Shown here: positions 10,596-21,821 of the stretch, piece after piece
How the letters are laid out: each line of letters opens with the position of its first letter
Numbering within the stretch: position 1 is the stretch's first letter
NCBI GenBank assembly: GCA_024867545.1
Contig: JANFNE010000018.1
Span: 806,001 to 870,000 of the forward strand
Length of the DNA stretch: 64,000 nt
Direction of reading: 5' to 3'
Source of the DNA: Phytopythium helicoides
Lineage: Eukaryota > Oomycota > Peronosporomycetes > Pythiales > Pythiaceae
Notes under the pieces: generated by a model
Told to the model about the DNA's origin: nothing
What the model saw: only the letters and a program-made list of their open reading frames with translations
Databases searched by the model: none
Position numbers and translations under genes: made by a program

Positions 10596-12547
10596 GGTTA
10601 GCGACGCGACGACGAGAACACGGGGGGCGGTCGGCTGCTGGTTGCTGGTGGAGCTCCCTCCGCCGGTCATCCACCGCTCGGACGGCGCCGAGGGGAAGGA
10701 GGAGGAGAGGGAGCGGACGTCGAGCCGCTGGCAGGGGGCCGAGCGAGCGAGCGCTTCTTGCAGAGAAGAGAGCGAGTGTCGCGCTCCCATATTGCCAGGA
10801 ACGATGGAGCACCAAAGAATCGCACTTTGCGGAGGGGTTCACTGGCGCCCAGTATGCCCCCCAGGGGGGGAGCGCGCGAGATGTGTAATTGGCGCGTTTG
10901 TAGGCTCGTCGAGAGCAGAGACAGGACGAATCTACGGTACCGCTAAGTGCGAATGGACGCACAGTTGGGTTTTTAGAAGCCCTTGTTTTGGGCGGCATCG
11001 GACCATCATGGCTACACGTGGCGAGTGCGGCAAGCAACATTGGAAAACGCGAAGCGCGCAGGTGAGCGAGGAGAGCGTCGCAGAGAAGACCGATGCGGTG
11101 CGACAGCGTCCACATCCGTCGTTGGACACAGCGGTCGGAGCACTGCTCATCAATGTTGAAGTGGTAGGAATGTAGACGAGCTTCATGCCCGGCTGGTATC
11201 TGGGTTCTCATGTCTTGGATCCACAAATCTTTGTGGAGATCCGCCACAAAAGGTGAGTTCAAGATCGATCCATGGTGGGTGCGCCGCGAATTCTTCGCTT
11301 GCTCGGCCGGATATCATCTACAGTAGTGGTGGCATGGCAATTGCTCAAGAGGGTTCCTCGGGAGGTGATCACAGCCCACGGGTGATTCACAAAAATCAGA
11401 TCGTTGTTGCACTTGTTCCAGCATCGTGCGAGCAGTTTATTTTTGTGTTTGGTTGGTTGGTTGTGTATTTTTTTATTACCGACCCAGAGCAAAAGAAAGG
11501 ATATCCACATGAGCTATACACAGAACAAGCGAGGTCATCCGGCTCTTGGCTTGCTGTGATCAAGCAGTGCACCAACCACTGGACCAGCAAGCTAGATTGA
11601 GAGTTCTCGGCTAGCGATGTCTTTTCAATCATCACTGTGTTTGTGCAGCAGCTCGACGATGAAGCACTGCCACCACGAAATAATCCGAGTTACCGGGCGG
11701 GTGGTAATATCCGATAAGACATGGCAAGCATTCAACTGCACGCTTAACACTCTTCGAGTCTAACATTATTCGTAAAATCGAAGACGAAGACGACGATAGG
11801 TGACTGTGCTAACTCATCGACTCTCGGATTGATCCGCAGAAAGTATTATAATGTATGGGAAAGCGAACACGAACACGGACCTCCGTCCTGAAAGTACAGC
11901 CACAGCCACAGACAGTGTCATGACTACACGGCTAACAAACAGTCCATGAAGCTTCAGAGGTAGATGACTCATATCGGAATCTCAAAGCTGCTCGTACCGC
12001 GGGAGTGGCACAGAACAGCAAAAAAGTCGTGCCCCCAGCTAGCGATATACTGCGCGGCTAACAATAGCTAGTCTTGCCTTCACCTTCAGTGCTTGCGTTC
12101 ATTGCGTTGTTGATGAAAGTCACACAGCTGAAGGCTGAGGTTATGCTAAACTTGCCCTGTGAAGTTAGCTCACGTATCTTACGCTAAATTTGGCCTGGGA
12201 CGTTAGCTCACGTATCTACGTGAGCTGCCTTCCCAGTCTTGTCGTTTCATCCGTGCACGTGGTCGCGATACGGAAAAGCTGTAACGATTCCCATCATGCT
12301 TGGCTACAACTTGCCAATAATGTGGTATGAATAAACTTCACGATAGAGGTACGATCCCCAACTGTTTGGCTCAAACAAAATCGCATCCTTCCAATCAGTG
12401 TCCAGAATGAAAGGGTGACAATGGCCTGTCAAGTTTAGAAACCAATTTTGAACCGATCTTGTGACCACTGATCGCGAGGCAATTCCTCACAAGTGGTTTT
12501 CCTCACCAGAAGTCAAGAACCAGCGGGTGTTCGAAGCAACCCAAGCA
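10596..12547. other. Intergenic region with short repeats, no supported gene
   Basis: About 1.95 kb between two divergent genes. Open frames here are short, overlap on both strands and match nothing I recognise. The distal part contains two imperfect direct repeats about 40 bp apart (about 12144-12220) and a perfect small palindrome (12205-12226). Upstream regions of both MYB-1 and the membrane-protein gene must lie here. Confidence 0.4.
12205..12226. repeat. Perfect inverted repeat, 10-bp arms, 2-base loop
   Basis: Arms AGCTCACGTA and TACGTGAGCT flank TC. It lies on the second of two imperfect direct repeats that share GTTAGCTCACGTATCT. A binding site or hairpin is possible; function is unknown. 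Confidence 0.6.
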
Positions 12548-14750
12548 ATGAGCAAATGCTCCAGCGCCTCTGTTGTTGATGAGATACCAGCTGACGATCC
12601 CACCTCCATAGATGGCATTCGCTTTTCGAAGAAGCAACGAGCGCGCGCAACAAAGCTCGAAATTGCAGGAGCTGTGTTCAGCGTGCTAACATGCATGTTC
12701 GTGGGTGGGTTGATGGGCTCGCAACTTTTTGGAGTGCTCGCAAGCTCCATACAAACAAAAATGTACATGGCAATCGGTCAAGATCCATCGCTTGGACCTT
12801 TAGACACCAAGAAAGACAACGACGTGCCGTACACAGACCGAGTCTTTGCCTGCATCAGCCGCAACAATCGATACAACCCAGTGCTTCTGGACGACCTTCT
12901 GCCGCCAATCGGTTCATCTGACTTGACCTCAGTGGTGGACACAACAGGTACTTCGGTTGCGGGATACCGAGTGATCCGGCGATCAGGAGCGATTCTGAAC
13001 TCCGTTGTGACCGAGTTATTCATGCACACGTGTGCTCTTGCTGCCGAGACGTTTCCATCTATCATCAGTGCCTGCGGAGAGCTCGGCTACAACATCACTA
13101 CCGACAATCTTCGAGTCATTGTTGGCGCGGACGGAACCGAGACGCTATTGATTCAGGATTCGCTGCCGCTACTCATTATGCCATACTGGGACAATGCTCC
13201 AAGCGCGCGGAACTGCGATCCCCGGATGGGACGGGAGTGCCTGCATGATTCATTTGATAGGAAAGTTCGATCATCTTGATGAAGATGTTGCACTGATTCG
13301 TGGGATCAACCGAACGGTCCGCGAAACCAAAACAGAGGAGTGGCTGCAGCGCTCTGGCGGGACGTGGCGCAATGGCTGGTACGAAGATCAAGATGGTATG
13401 AAATGGTACTCTGATATGATGACAACAAGTACGAAGCCTCGCCTGCTACCAACAAAGGACCGCTACTTTGATGCTGAATCGTCCACTCAAGCCGAGATTG
13501 ATTGCACTCATTCAAGTGTTTGTGGTGACTCCACCATACATATGACGTGGGGGCCAAAATTTCGTATTGACATGGAGTTTCAAGAGTCTACGAACGTTGT
13601 CATTTACAATGGGACGCAATACGGGATATACTGGTTTGATGGCGAGATTTTACAAATTGTCCGTAGTGTCTACGATTGGCCGATGCTCGTCTCCAATGGC
13701 ACCGTTGCGCTGTTGATCTTTAGATGGGCCATCGCACTTGGAGCTCTGTTTCAAGGTTATCGCCAAGGACATGGTCGATTGCACTATGCGGGAATCGGTT
13801 TACTCGCCAACTCGACGAGCTTTCAATGCTTGCCGGCGCTACTTCTTCCACGTCTAGCCAGCACACTTACCGCCTTTTTCTCGATCGGTTGCTTCTTCCA
13901 GGGCCAACAAAATGCGCTCTCTGGCACTTGGTTTGTGATGTATCCAGCCATCATCGAGCTCGTACTGATCTACTACAGCTTGCTCAATACGGTTGCCAAG
14001 ATTCTGCGTCGTAGGATCACGGACATTTTCTTCGTACCTACTATCATTGCTCTTAGTGCCCTTCACCACTTCCGGTTGAAACTCTTGGCATGGCAATGGC
14101 TCGAGATCAGTAATGGCGTGGTTTCCACTCTGGTGTCTTCTGACGAGATGAAGCACTTGTCGTTGGACCTGTTTTTCACTACGGACATCGCGCTGCGACT
14201 CAACGGCAACGTCCAGCGGCTTTTTATTCTCAAGCTCGCGATATTGGGGGTAAGTTTGTTGCCTCTATTTTTCACTCGGTCACTTCCTGTACACCACGAG
14301 ACCTCAACTTCGCTCAAAGGGATTGAGAAAGCACTTGCAGTGCGCGGTACAAACGCCGCTGGTCTCGGACGATCCTCCAATGTATACGAGCTTCTCAACA
14401 ACCCAGATGCTGCTGACAGTAGTGAGCCTGGCAGCGGTAACAGCGTGGTGCTACCGTGCGAGCCCGTGCGGGCACTCAACAGCTACGAAGTGATTCGATT
14501 CGGCTGTGTCGTCTACGGTGACAAATACCTGATCACGATGGACGACTGGGATCGTGTGTCGATGCTAGCGGGATTTCGGCACTTGTATCACTTGTGGAAC
14601 CATCGTGTTGTGGTGTTTCACTTACGAGAGTCGAAGATAATGCGGGGCGAGCTGGAAGTGTCGGAGAACCCCTGCTTGATGCGTGTGGACGACCCTGATC
14701 TGATCGAAACCAGTTTTTGGAGCATCTCGGGGAGACCATTACTGCGCTGA
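12548..14750 (+). CDS. Large multispanning membrane protein, unknown function, one frame break
   Basis: I do not recognise the family. About 733 residues result once one extra base in the C run at 13220-13223 is discounted. The upstream frame then joins a downstream frame reading CDPGWDGSACMIHL. A hydrophobic segment near residues 55-75 (GAVFSVLTCMFVGGLMGSQLF) is followed by a roughly 300-residue, probably extracytoplasmic, region with several NxT/S sites. At least four to five further membrane segments follow (for example FVMYPAIIELVLIYYSLL and LFILKLAILGVSLLPLF). The C-terminal domain is soluble and lacks known motifs. The layout of a large loop between TM1 and a helical bundle resembles lineage-specific oomycete transmembrane proteins. 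I start at the ATG giving MSKCSSASVV; the frame is open slightly further upstream with only a GTG, so an upstream exon is possible. Confidence 0.65.
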
Positions 14751-16640
14751 CACAATATATTCCTGCCGGCGAAAAATTGGCGCGATGAGTTGCCGCTTGA
14801 ACTTCGGTGTCGAGATGCAGGTGGAATCAAGGAGATCCGCGAACTTTGGACAGGTATCTGCACTTTCAACTGCATGTAGTTCAAGAGGCACCATAGGCTG
14901 CACTGCAACGATTTCTAATGCAATCACATCTCAATTTACCACGAAAAAGCAAGTCAACGTGTTCACATCGTCTTGTCCGAAGTCCTCCACCAACGATGCA
15001 GGTGGCGTCTTTTTGCGACCCCTGGACGATCCAGCCGCCCACGACATGTCCATGCCATGACTAGCAGGTGTTGATTGCCCTCCAAAAAGCTGTCCTTCGA
15101 CCACCTGGTGAGTCACCGGAATATCCAAGGCTTCCAGTGGCTCGTTCTAATTTTGGGTCTTTTCGCAAACGTAAAATTGGGCGCGCGGGCGATGGCTAGC
15201 GACTGCGAAAAAATATGGGTTGACCTGGGGAAGGAGGATTCATTCGCATTTCGTGAGGCCTCCCTCGCGCTACTGATGCTGACCGACAGTGGGCCTCGGC
15301 TAGTGGCGCGAGTGGAAAAAGAAAGGAGTGCCAGGATGGGAGCAAATCGGCGCAACAGCTTAGTCCGCCCTTCGGTCACGCTCCTCCTGGCCGCCTCTGC
15401 TCGGCGGCATGGATGGAGATCACGACGGGATGCAGCGGGAGTGCCCGTCCGCTCGAAGACAGGCTTCGCTGCCGCTTTCCGATGACGCGGCGCGCTGCAT
15501 TCGGAGCCGTCATGAGGTCGCGAGAACAACAGTTTCTCGAGGTTGTACGATATCATTCAGCAGGGCGTCATGGGGTTGACGCGACCGCGCGCATTACGCG
15601 CCAGCTGTGCCGTCGTCGCGGCCGACGTCGATGGGTTCAGCGCTCTGGAATCCCATCGCAAATGGATTCAGACGTGGTGGTCGTTCAAATTCATTCAAAA
15701 AAGCTTTTATTTTTTTGGAATTTTGCAGTGTCTGTCTGGTCCAGAGTCTGATTGATGGATACACGCGTGGCAGCCACCTCTCGCGTGGCAAAATCTGTCC
15801 GCTTTCGGGTTGTTGTTGTTGCTGCTGATGCTGCAAGAGTCGTGGCTTCGAGGCAACTGCAACGCTGGCCTGCCACGTGCCAAACGTGAACGTAATGCAT
15901 GCTCTGCAAGCATTCCTCGGCGTCTGTGCGACGTCGCCGAGAAGAAAACCAACGAAATATCCACCCGTGCCAATGAGATCGCGCCATGTGTCGGCGGCGA
16001 GCAAGGCGGAGAATCGCTCGCGACAAAACCCGCGCGTCCAGGACGAGTCGAAAAGATCAAGACGCTCTCCATTTTTCTCGTCTCTCTTCAAGCAGGTGGG
16101 ACACGACTGGTGGCCGCGTCAAGTCCATCTATAAGCGTTTGTATGCTCGGACCAGAACGCCGGATTTCTGTGCGCGAGCGGCGACCGCGAGGCCAATCAG
16201 CGCGCGCCGTTGGTCGCAAAACGCGATTTTTGTAAAAACTTCACTCACCTGCGCGTCGTCGACAAGCAAACGCTCAGACGTGGCGCCAGGCGAGGGGGGG
16301 AATCCACCCATCATCGACTCTCTTGGCTTCAGTATGACTAGGGGTAGGTACCGCACCCCTAGTAAAGCGAGGCATACTGGAAGCCAGTCTCGCGTCCAGG
16401 ATGGATACATACAGTGTGTAGCCACACGAGTGTTTCAGCTCGAAAAAACAGCCCCTCACGACGTAGGTACACTCGCTTGCATACATTTTCCAAGTGCGAG
16501 GAGTTGCAAAGTGCGCACGCACTTAGTCTCCCTATGCGAGACGCCGGCCGAAAGTGTACTGTACCGTCTTGTCCCGTACCGTAGAGTGTAGCCAGCCGTG
16601 CCTTGGTTGTAAAAAGCGTTGGGGTCCAGCAGCAGCAGCA
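14751..16640. other. Intergenic region, no supported gene
   Basis: About 1.9 kb between two plus-strand genes. Several 70-200 codon frames occur on both strands but overlap each other, are Arg/Ser-rich and show no recognisable domain. A CTG/GTT-rich patch lies around 15805-15835. Confidence 0.35.
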
Positions 16641-16656
16641 GCTCATTTGAGCTTTG
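16641..16656 (+). promoter_or_regulatory. Candidate oomycete initiator element
   Basis: GCTCATTTGAGCTTTG lies 45-60 nt before the MYB-2 start and resembles the published oomycete transcription initiator consensus (GCTCATTYYNCAWTTT). The match is partial, so this is a candidate only. Confidence 0.35.
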
Positions 16657-16701
16657 GCGACGCCGCGAGCAGGCCGGATCGTTAGGAAGCGGAACGCCAA
16701 G

Positions 16702-17334
16702 ATGACCATCTCGCGCAGCGTGTACAACCAGTTGTTCGAGCAGTCGGACGCGCAGCACGAGCGCGTGATCCGGCTGCGGCCCACGGAGGCCAAGGCTGGC
16801 GCCGTGGTCGTGTCGGCCAAGAGCAAGATCCAGATGTGGACCAAGGAGGAGCACGAGCGCTTCCTCGTCGCGCTCGAGATGTTCCCCGCGGGGCCCTGGA
16901 AGAAGGTGGCCGACTACATTGGCACCAAGACGCCGCGCCAGACCATGACCCACGCGCAAAAGTACCGGCAGAAGATCCACCGCCGGCAGAGAGGGCTCCG
17001 CAACCAGAAGAAGCCCCCGTCGGCCCCGTCGTCGCCCGTGCCGCTCGCGGCCGCCGCCGGCGCCTCGCCCTCGGCCAAGACGGACGGCAACGGCAACCTG
17101 CTCGACATCCTCGCGCACCAGGCCACGGCCATCCAGCAGACGCCGCGCGGCGCCACCATCGGCCCCGGCGTCGTGCCCCCGCAGAGCTCGACGCTGCCGT
17201 CGCTCGCCGAGATCCTGCACCTCCGGGGGTCGACGTCTCCGTCGGCCGCCGCCGTGTCCCCCAAGCGAGAGCCCTGCAGCTGCAACTGCCGCTGCGGCGC
17301 CCACGCGCAGCCGCAGGAGGCGCCGCGGCCTTAG
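16702..17334 (+). CDS. One-repeat MYB transcription factor (MYB-2)
   Basis: Intact 210-residue single-exon gene. MTISRSVYNQLFEQS is followed by a RLRPTEAKAG block and one MYB repeat (W46 in MWTKEEHERFLVALEMFP, W66 in GPWKKVADYIGTKTPRQ). THAQKYRQKI occupies the place of the plant SHAQKYF motif. Residues 100-210 are Ala/Pro/Ser-rich and end with a small Cys cluster (CSCNCRCG). The in-frame upstream ATG at 16654 was rejected because the other MYB genes here start with MTI at this same point. Likely a sequence-specific nuclear regulator; targets are unknown. It shares the PTEAKAG block with MYB-1, so the two are closer to each other than to MYB-3/4. Confidence 0.85.
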   Translation: MTISRSVYNQLFEQSDAQHERVIRLRPTEAKAGAVVVSAKSKIQMWTKEEHERFLVALEMFPAGPWKKVADYIGTKTPRQTMTHAQKYRQKIHRRQRGLRNQKKPPSAPSSPVPLAAAAGASPSAKTDGNGNLLDILAHQATAIQQTPRGATIGPGVVPPQSSTLPSLAEILHLRGSTSPSAAAVSPKREPCSCNCRCGAHAQPQEAPRP

Positions 17335-17399
17335 GCGTGAATCCCATTGCGTACCCCCTAACTTTAAAAGCACATCCTTGTTGAACCGATCCTGAGTGT

Positions 17400-17846
17400 T
17401 TACTTGAAGCCTTTGACGCTTTCTTTTGCGTTCGTTCGCTGGTGTTCTGGGTGTCGAGCGCTGGATTTTCTCGACCAGCGCAACGCCATCATCATGATCC
17501 GCTTCTCCACCGCGAGAAAATCCGCTTCATCATGACATGAACCCCCCGAAGGAGCAGCCATGTCAGCGGAGCTCTTCGCGTCCAACTCGTCATGGCGAGC
17601 AAGTCCTACGGTAGGAGAGAGCCGGTTGAACCCATCGGTCTGGTCGGACATTCGAACTTCTGGTGCGTCAGTCTTATCCTTCCTGGCTACGTCGGACTTG
17701 AACCCATTCGAGAATGTAGCCATGTTACCGTTGCCCTTCTGCTGTAAAAACACGAGGCAAAGTGCTTCAACGTCGGCGCTCGAGGAAGGAAGCCACTGGT
17801 CCCGCTCGAGATAAATCAAGTGCGCTCTATTGCTCATCCTGGCCAT
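17400..17846 (-). CDS. Open frame of unknown status after the lipase gene
   Basis: An open minus-strand frame of about 148 codons overlaps the last 20 bases of the DAG-lipase-like gene in another frame. It is hydrophilic and contains FSNGFKSDVARKDKT and a helix rich in Met/Arg near the end. No family is recognised. It may simply be 3' UTR, or an alternative last exon of the lipase gene. Low confidence. Confidence 0.2.
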   Translation of the reverse strand: MARMSNRAHLIYLERDQWLPSSSADVEALCLVFLQQKGNGNMATFSNGFKSDVARKDKTDAPEVRMSDQTDGFNRLSPTVGLARHDELDAKSSADMAAPSGGSCHDEADFLAVEKRIMMMALRWSRKSSARHPEHQRTNAKESVKGFK

Positions 17847-20443
17847 GAGGCTCACAGCTACTTGCGGCGGCCTCGAGCAGCATACGCTCATACGTCGTGC
17901 ACAGGTGATCCAGGATCATTTGGTGGGACAGCACCACGCGGCTAAACTCGTCGTTGCCGACCTCCATGAGCTCAACCGGAGTCGAGGCACCGTCTTCGGG
18001 CGAGCTCCCTTCGCTCGGCATCTCACGACCCTGCCGGAATACGCGTGACGTCAGTGAGATCTATCACACAAGCAAACTTTTTTGGGATACGTACCCGGTC
18101 GTCGATCACGTGCTCGCCAGACGCGGCGTCGACCAGGACTCGGTTCAGATACAGGATACGTCCAGGAGGAAACAGCGGCGCGTGCAACAGCTTCCTCTTT
18201 TTCTTTGGTTCCTCCGGGTGAGCACCCACTTCGTTACTGTCGCCTGCGCCGCCAGTGATATCAAACCCAAGCGTTTTCCTATGATATCAGGGAGTGTGTG
18301 AGCCATTTTCACCTCAACGAATGGATTCGCAACACGCACTCTGCAACTGAGAACACAGAGCTCGCGCGCACTGTGACTTGCTCCTGCACCGAGTCGAGCT
18401 CGTCTTGCACGCGCGCGCCAAACGCCTCGGCCTCTTCCTTGACGTTGTCGACATACCCGCTTACGTTTGACACGACTGTGTCGGACACCTTGGAGCTATT
18501 CGAGAAACGTTAGCCTAGATCGCCTGTCATATCGATACGGCGGCGCCGACGTACACTTGCTCGGTGATCTTCGCCTTAAGCGTGGTACTGGTGCGGCGGA
18601 CTAGACTGTCGATTCGATTCCGCAGCAACTCTAGCTGCGTCGCCTCGTCATCGGCAGTTTGCTTGTCTTCCTCGGCAGTCATCGCCTCCGAAACTCGTCT
18701 AGACTCGGAGTTGGAGGTGTCACCTTTAGTATTTGCGTCTTCATTTCTCGAAAACGATGTAGATGACAACGACTTTTGCAAAAGCCCTGTAAGCTCCTTC
18801 ACGATGCGCTCGAGCTCTTCCGGCTTCTTAACTGCGTCCGACAGGCGCTCAAGCAAGAGCACACTATCATCCAAGCGAGCCCACCACATGCGATCTGCGC
18901 GGCAATGATTTGAATGAGTCAAAGCACAGACAACCAAGTCAAAGCAGCGCGAGCTACCGCAGCATCACCTTTAGAGGTTGACTTGTCCAAAGCCATGAGC
19001 TTCTTCATAAAATTGATGTGCTCGAGCGTCAGTTTGTCTGTCTTGAACGAAGCAAACACTGCATCTACGGTGTCTGCAAGCATTTTATCGACATCGCTGG
19101 ACAGTTCCAGGATATTCTGCCCCAAACCCAATATTCAGTCATGTTCACGTCACCAAAGCTCAAACCATCGTTTCACAAGCGCACCTGAGTAGCTGCCTGC
19201 TTCACCGAATTGAGCTTCGCAGCAGCTTCCTCGAGTTGCTTGCGGTTCATTTCTTCGATCTTGCGGAACGCGCCTTGAATTTGGCTCAAACGAACTTCTT
19301 TTTGCTTGCGAAGCTCTAACTTTTGCTCTTCAACCTCCTCTGCGACAAGTTGCTTCAGCGTTGAGCGCCAGTCAAAGCGCGAAATTTCTTCCTGGAGCTT
19401 GAGCATGGAATGCTGATGAAGTCGTGGCACACAGTCGTCACCGTTGACAACGCTCGTGACGTAGTCATAACATCCTTCCGCGAGATCACGCGTCACCGAC
19501 GCCGGGGCAGCGAAAGCATAGCAGTGGACGCCCGGGAAAGTTTCCTTGAGACGCATCGTAGCGAGTGCTACAACACCAGCTCCAAGACTATGGCCCTGTT
19601 GTTACGAGTTTGTAGTCTGGGTACTCTGAAACGAGCTGCTCCAAGTCGTCCTTGACGTGCCGCACAAGCCAGTTGGCGGCGTGTACCATACCACGGTGCC
19701 CCTGCCCACCCAGAAACTCTTCATTGATCAAGCACAAGTCTGTGCAGAAGTCTAGGATCGATGCCGAGCCACGGACGACAAGAACCACCTCACGCTGCGA
19801 GTGATCCAGCAGCAAAACGTACTTGGGCGAGAACACGCCACCAGGATGCGAGCGAACAATCATCGACTCGTCCACGTTGGCCTCCTTGCAGAACTGATCT
19901 TTCGAGCTCGCGTAGACCGAGTCGCTGATGCGCACGTATCGCAGCAGTCGCGGCACGAGTCCCTACCACCAGCGCTCCGTTACGCCTCTCCACCTTGACA
20001 CCGCCCTCACTCACGCAAAGCCCACCTCTGTCGCGAGCCTCTTCCCCTCTCGCTCGAAGCGCACCGTCTTGACTCTGCGCTTCCGCTGCATCATGGTGTT
20101 GTGGTGCGCGAGCACTGCCGTCGCGCGCGTCAGTTGTCGCTCCGGAGAACCGCGCAATCCATCGCGCGCACGCACCCGTGAGCCCCATGAGCCAGTCGGT
20201 GGAGCTCCAGTTCTGGAAGGCCGGGCTCTCGCGCAGCAGCCCGAGGCTCTCGGACAGCACCTTGAGCGCCGGCAGCATGTCCTGCGACGCCGCCGCCACG
20301 CTCTCCTGCACGCGGCGCCGCAGCAGCGCGTCCTCATCCACCGCCACACGTCGCAGATCGTCGTCGGCCCCAACAGACGCCGAGAGCGCGCGTGCCCAGC
20401 GGCCGCCGCGCAGCGAGCGCCGCGCGCGCAGCAGCCCGCGCAT
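17827..20443 (-). CDS. Diacylglycerol lipase-like serine hydrolase (Lipase_3), multi-exon, one frame break
   Basis: Seven or more exons separated by short introns; clear ones are 20175-20115 and about 18092-18032. The central exon carries an alpha/beta-hydrolase core: VLLLDHSQREVVLVVRGSAS, HRGMVHAANWL, the nucleophile elbow GHSLGAG near 19580-19598, and the Asp region SVVNGDDCVPRLH. The final exons give a GRILYLNRVLVD strand and a catalytic-His-like SHQMILDHL segment, as in sn-1-specific diacylglycerol lipases. Between core and tail lie coiled-coil/amphipathic segments (EEVEEQKLELRKQKEV and others). The frame breaks inside the elbow by one apparent extra base (C run 19594-19596); without it GHSLG reads through. 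One exon-2/exon-3 junction near 19970-20030 does not fit cleanly in phase, so exact boundaries are uncertain. It would release acylglycerol-derived signals or lipids at membranes. Confidence 0.72.
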
Positions 20444-20617
20444 GTGGCTCGTCTCGGGGAAATGGATTGTGGCGACAGGACTGCAACCGGCGGGACCAAC
20501 ATTCCCGTGACTACTGAGGAGTCATGCTGTTAGCTACCAGGGAGTCACCGCGCCGGCGAGGAGCTGGTTCCAATTCCTTCCCCCTTGGAAAAGGGAAAAG
20601 CGGCACCTCGAAGCTCC

Positions 20618-21556
20618 ATGGGCGACCGCTCCGCGCGCAAGTTTAAGGTCGTGCTGCTCGGCGAAGGTGCGTGGGTTTCATGAGGCGGAGGGGAGGGTAC
20701 GCTGCGGGTTACGCTGACGGTGGGTGCGCGGCGGCAGGCCGGGTGGGCAAGACGTCCATCCTGTTGCGCTACATCAAGGGCGAGTACGACGAGAAGCAGG
20801 TGTCGACGCTGCAGGCGAGCTACCTGGACAAGCGGCTCATGGTCGACAACACGCGCGTGCAGCTGTCACTGTGGGACACGGCGGGGCAGGAGCGCTTCCA
20901 CGCGCTCGGACCCATCTACTACCGCGACGCCGACGGCGCGCTGCTCGTGTACGACATCACGGACGAGGAGTCGTTCCGCAAGGTGCGCACGTGGGTGCGC
21001 GAGCTGCGCCGCATCGTGGGCGACGACATCGACATCGCCATCGCGGGCAACAAGGTAGACCTGCACCGCAACCGAAAGGTGGACGAGGAGGAGGCCAAGA
21101 AGTACGCGGCCTCGGTCGGCGCCACGCACTTCAACACCTCTGCCAAGCTCAACCGCGGGCTCGAAGACGTATTCGTCGACCTCACCAAGCGCATGCTCAC
21201 GCGCAAGGGCAGCAAGAAGAAGAAGAGCGCGCTCATCGCCGACGACGAGCCGCTCTCGCCCCCGCCCCGATCTTCATATCAGCAGCAGCAGCAACAACGA
21301 CAGTCAGCATCACAGACGCGCCAGCCGCCAGCTAGCGGCAGTGCAGCCGGACCAGGACGGGGAGCCAGACAGGCGGCAGCCATGCCTGCGGATCCAGACG
21401 AGGTTGTACGGAACCGCGGGGGTGGAAGAGGCCAGGCGCCCGCAGATTGTCGAGGACGACGAAGACATGAGCCCGCTGCGCGCGTCGGGCACCGGTCTGC
21501 GCGTGCGCGGGGCGACGAACGTTGACACTACCAAGGCCAAGAGCGGCTGCTGCTAA
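20618..21556 (+). CDS. RAB21: Rab21-type small GTPase, two exons, one frame break
   Basis: Exon 1 (20618-20666) and exon 2 (20738-21556) join across a 71-bp intron to give LGEGRVGKTS, the P-loop. Switch and guanine motifs follow: TLQASYLDKR, WDTAGQERFHALGPIYYRDA, VYDITDEESF, GNKVDL and TSAK. The TLQAS and GPIYYRDA segments are diagnostic of Rab21, an endosomal regulator. After the GTPase core comes an unusually long Gln/Ala/Pro-rich tail (about 100 residues). One extra base in the G run at 21418-21422 shifts the frame. Without it the protein ends VDTTKAKSGCC, a double-Cys prenylation site; with it the tail is nonsense. I therefore end the gene at the TAA after GCC. Predicted length is about 288 residues, longer than typical Rab21 because of the tail. 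Confidence 0.88.
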
Positions 21557-21821
21557 GTGGCGTCAACATCGGTTTTGGCGAGAGAACGAGATGGCAAGCG
21601 CTCCGCGTTGCTGAAGACACAAGGACGGATGACCCCATCTACGGAGAGACGAAGAGGTCAGAGCGGTCCTCTATTGCCCCTCGAGGGGGATCGAGCGTGG
21701 GCGGGACACGCACAGGCAACATGAGAGCAGACAGAAACACGGTAAACCAGAAACAAATACGCGGAAATCTACGAACATGCATGTTGATTTGACCCTCAAC
21801 TTCTCAGGTGGTTTGCATTAC

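Noticed and set aside
10345..11262. Minus-strand frame of 305 codons across the MYB-1 start
   Set aside because: It reads the MYB region in a wrong frame and has no family similarity; MYB-1 in its own frame is convincing.
15113..16091. Minus-strand frames of 147 and 165 codons in the 14.75-16.64 kb gap
   Set aside because: Arg/Ser-rich, overlapping frames on both strands, no recognisable domain, no supporting splice pattern.
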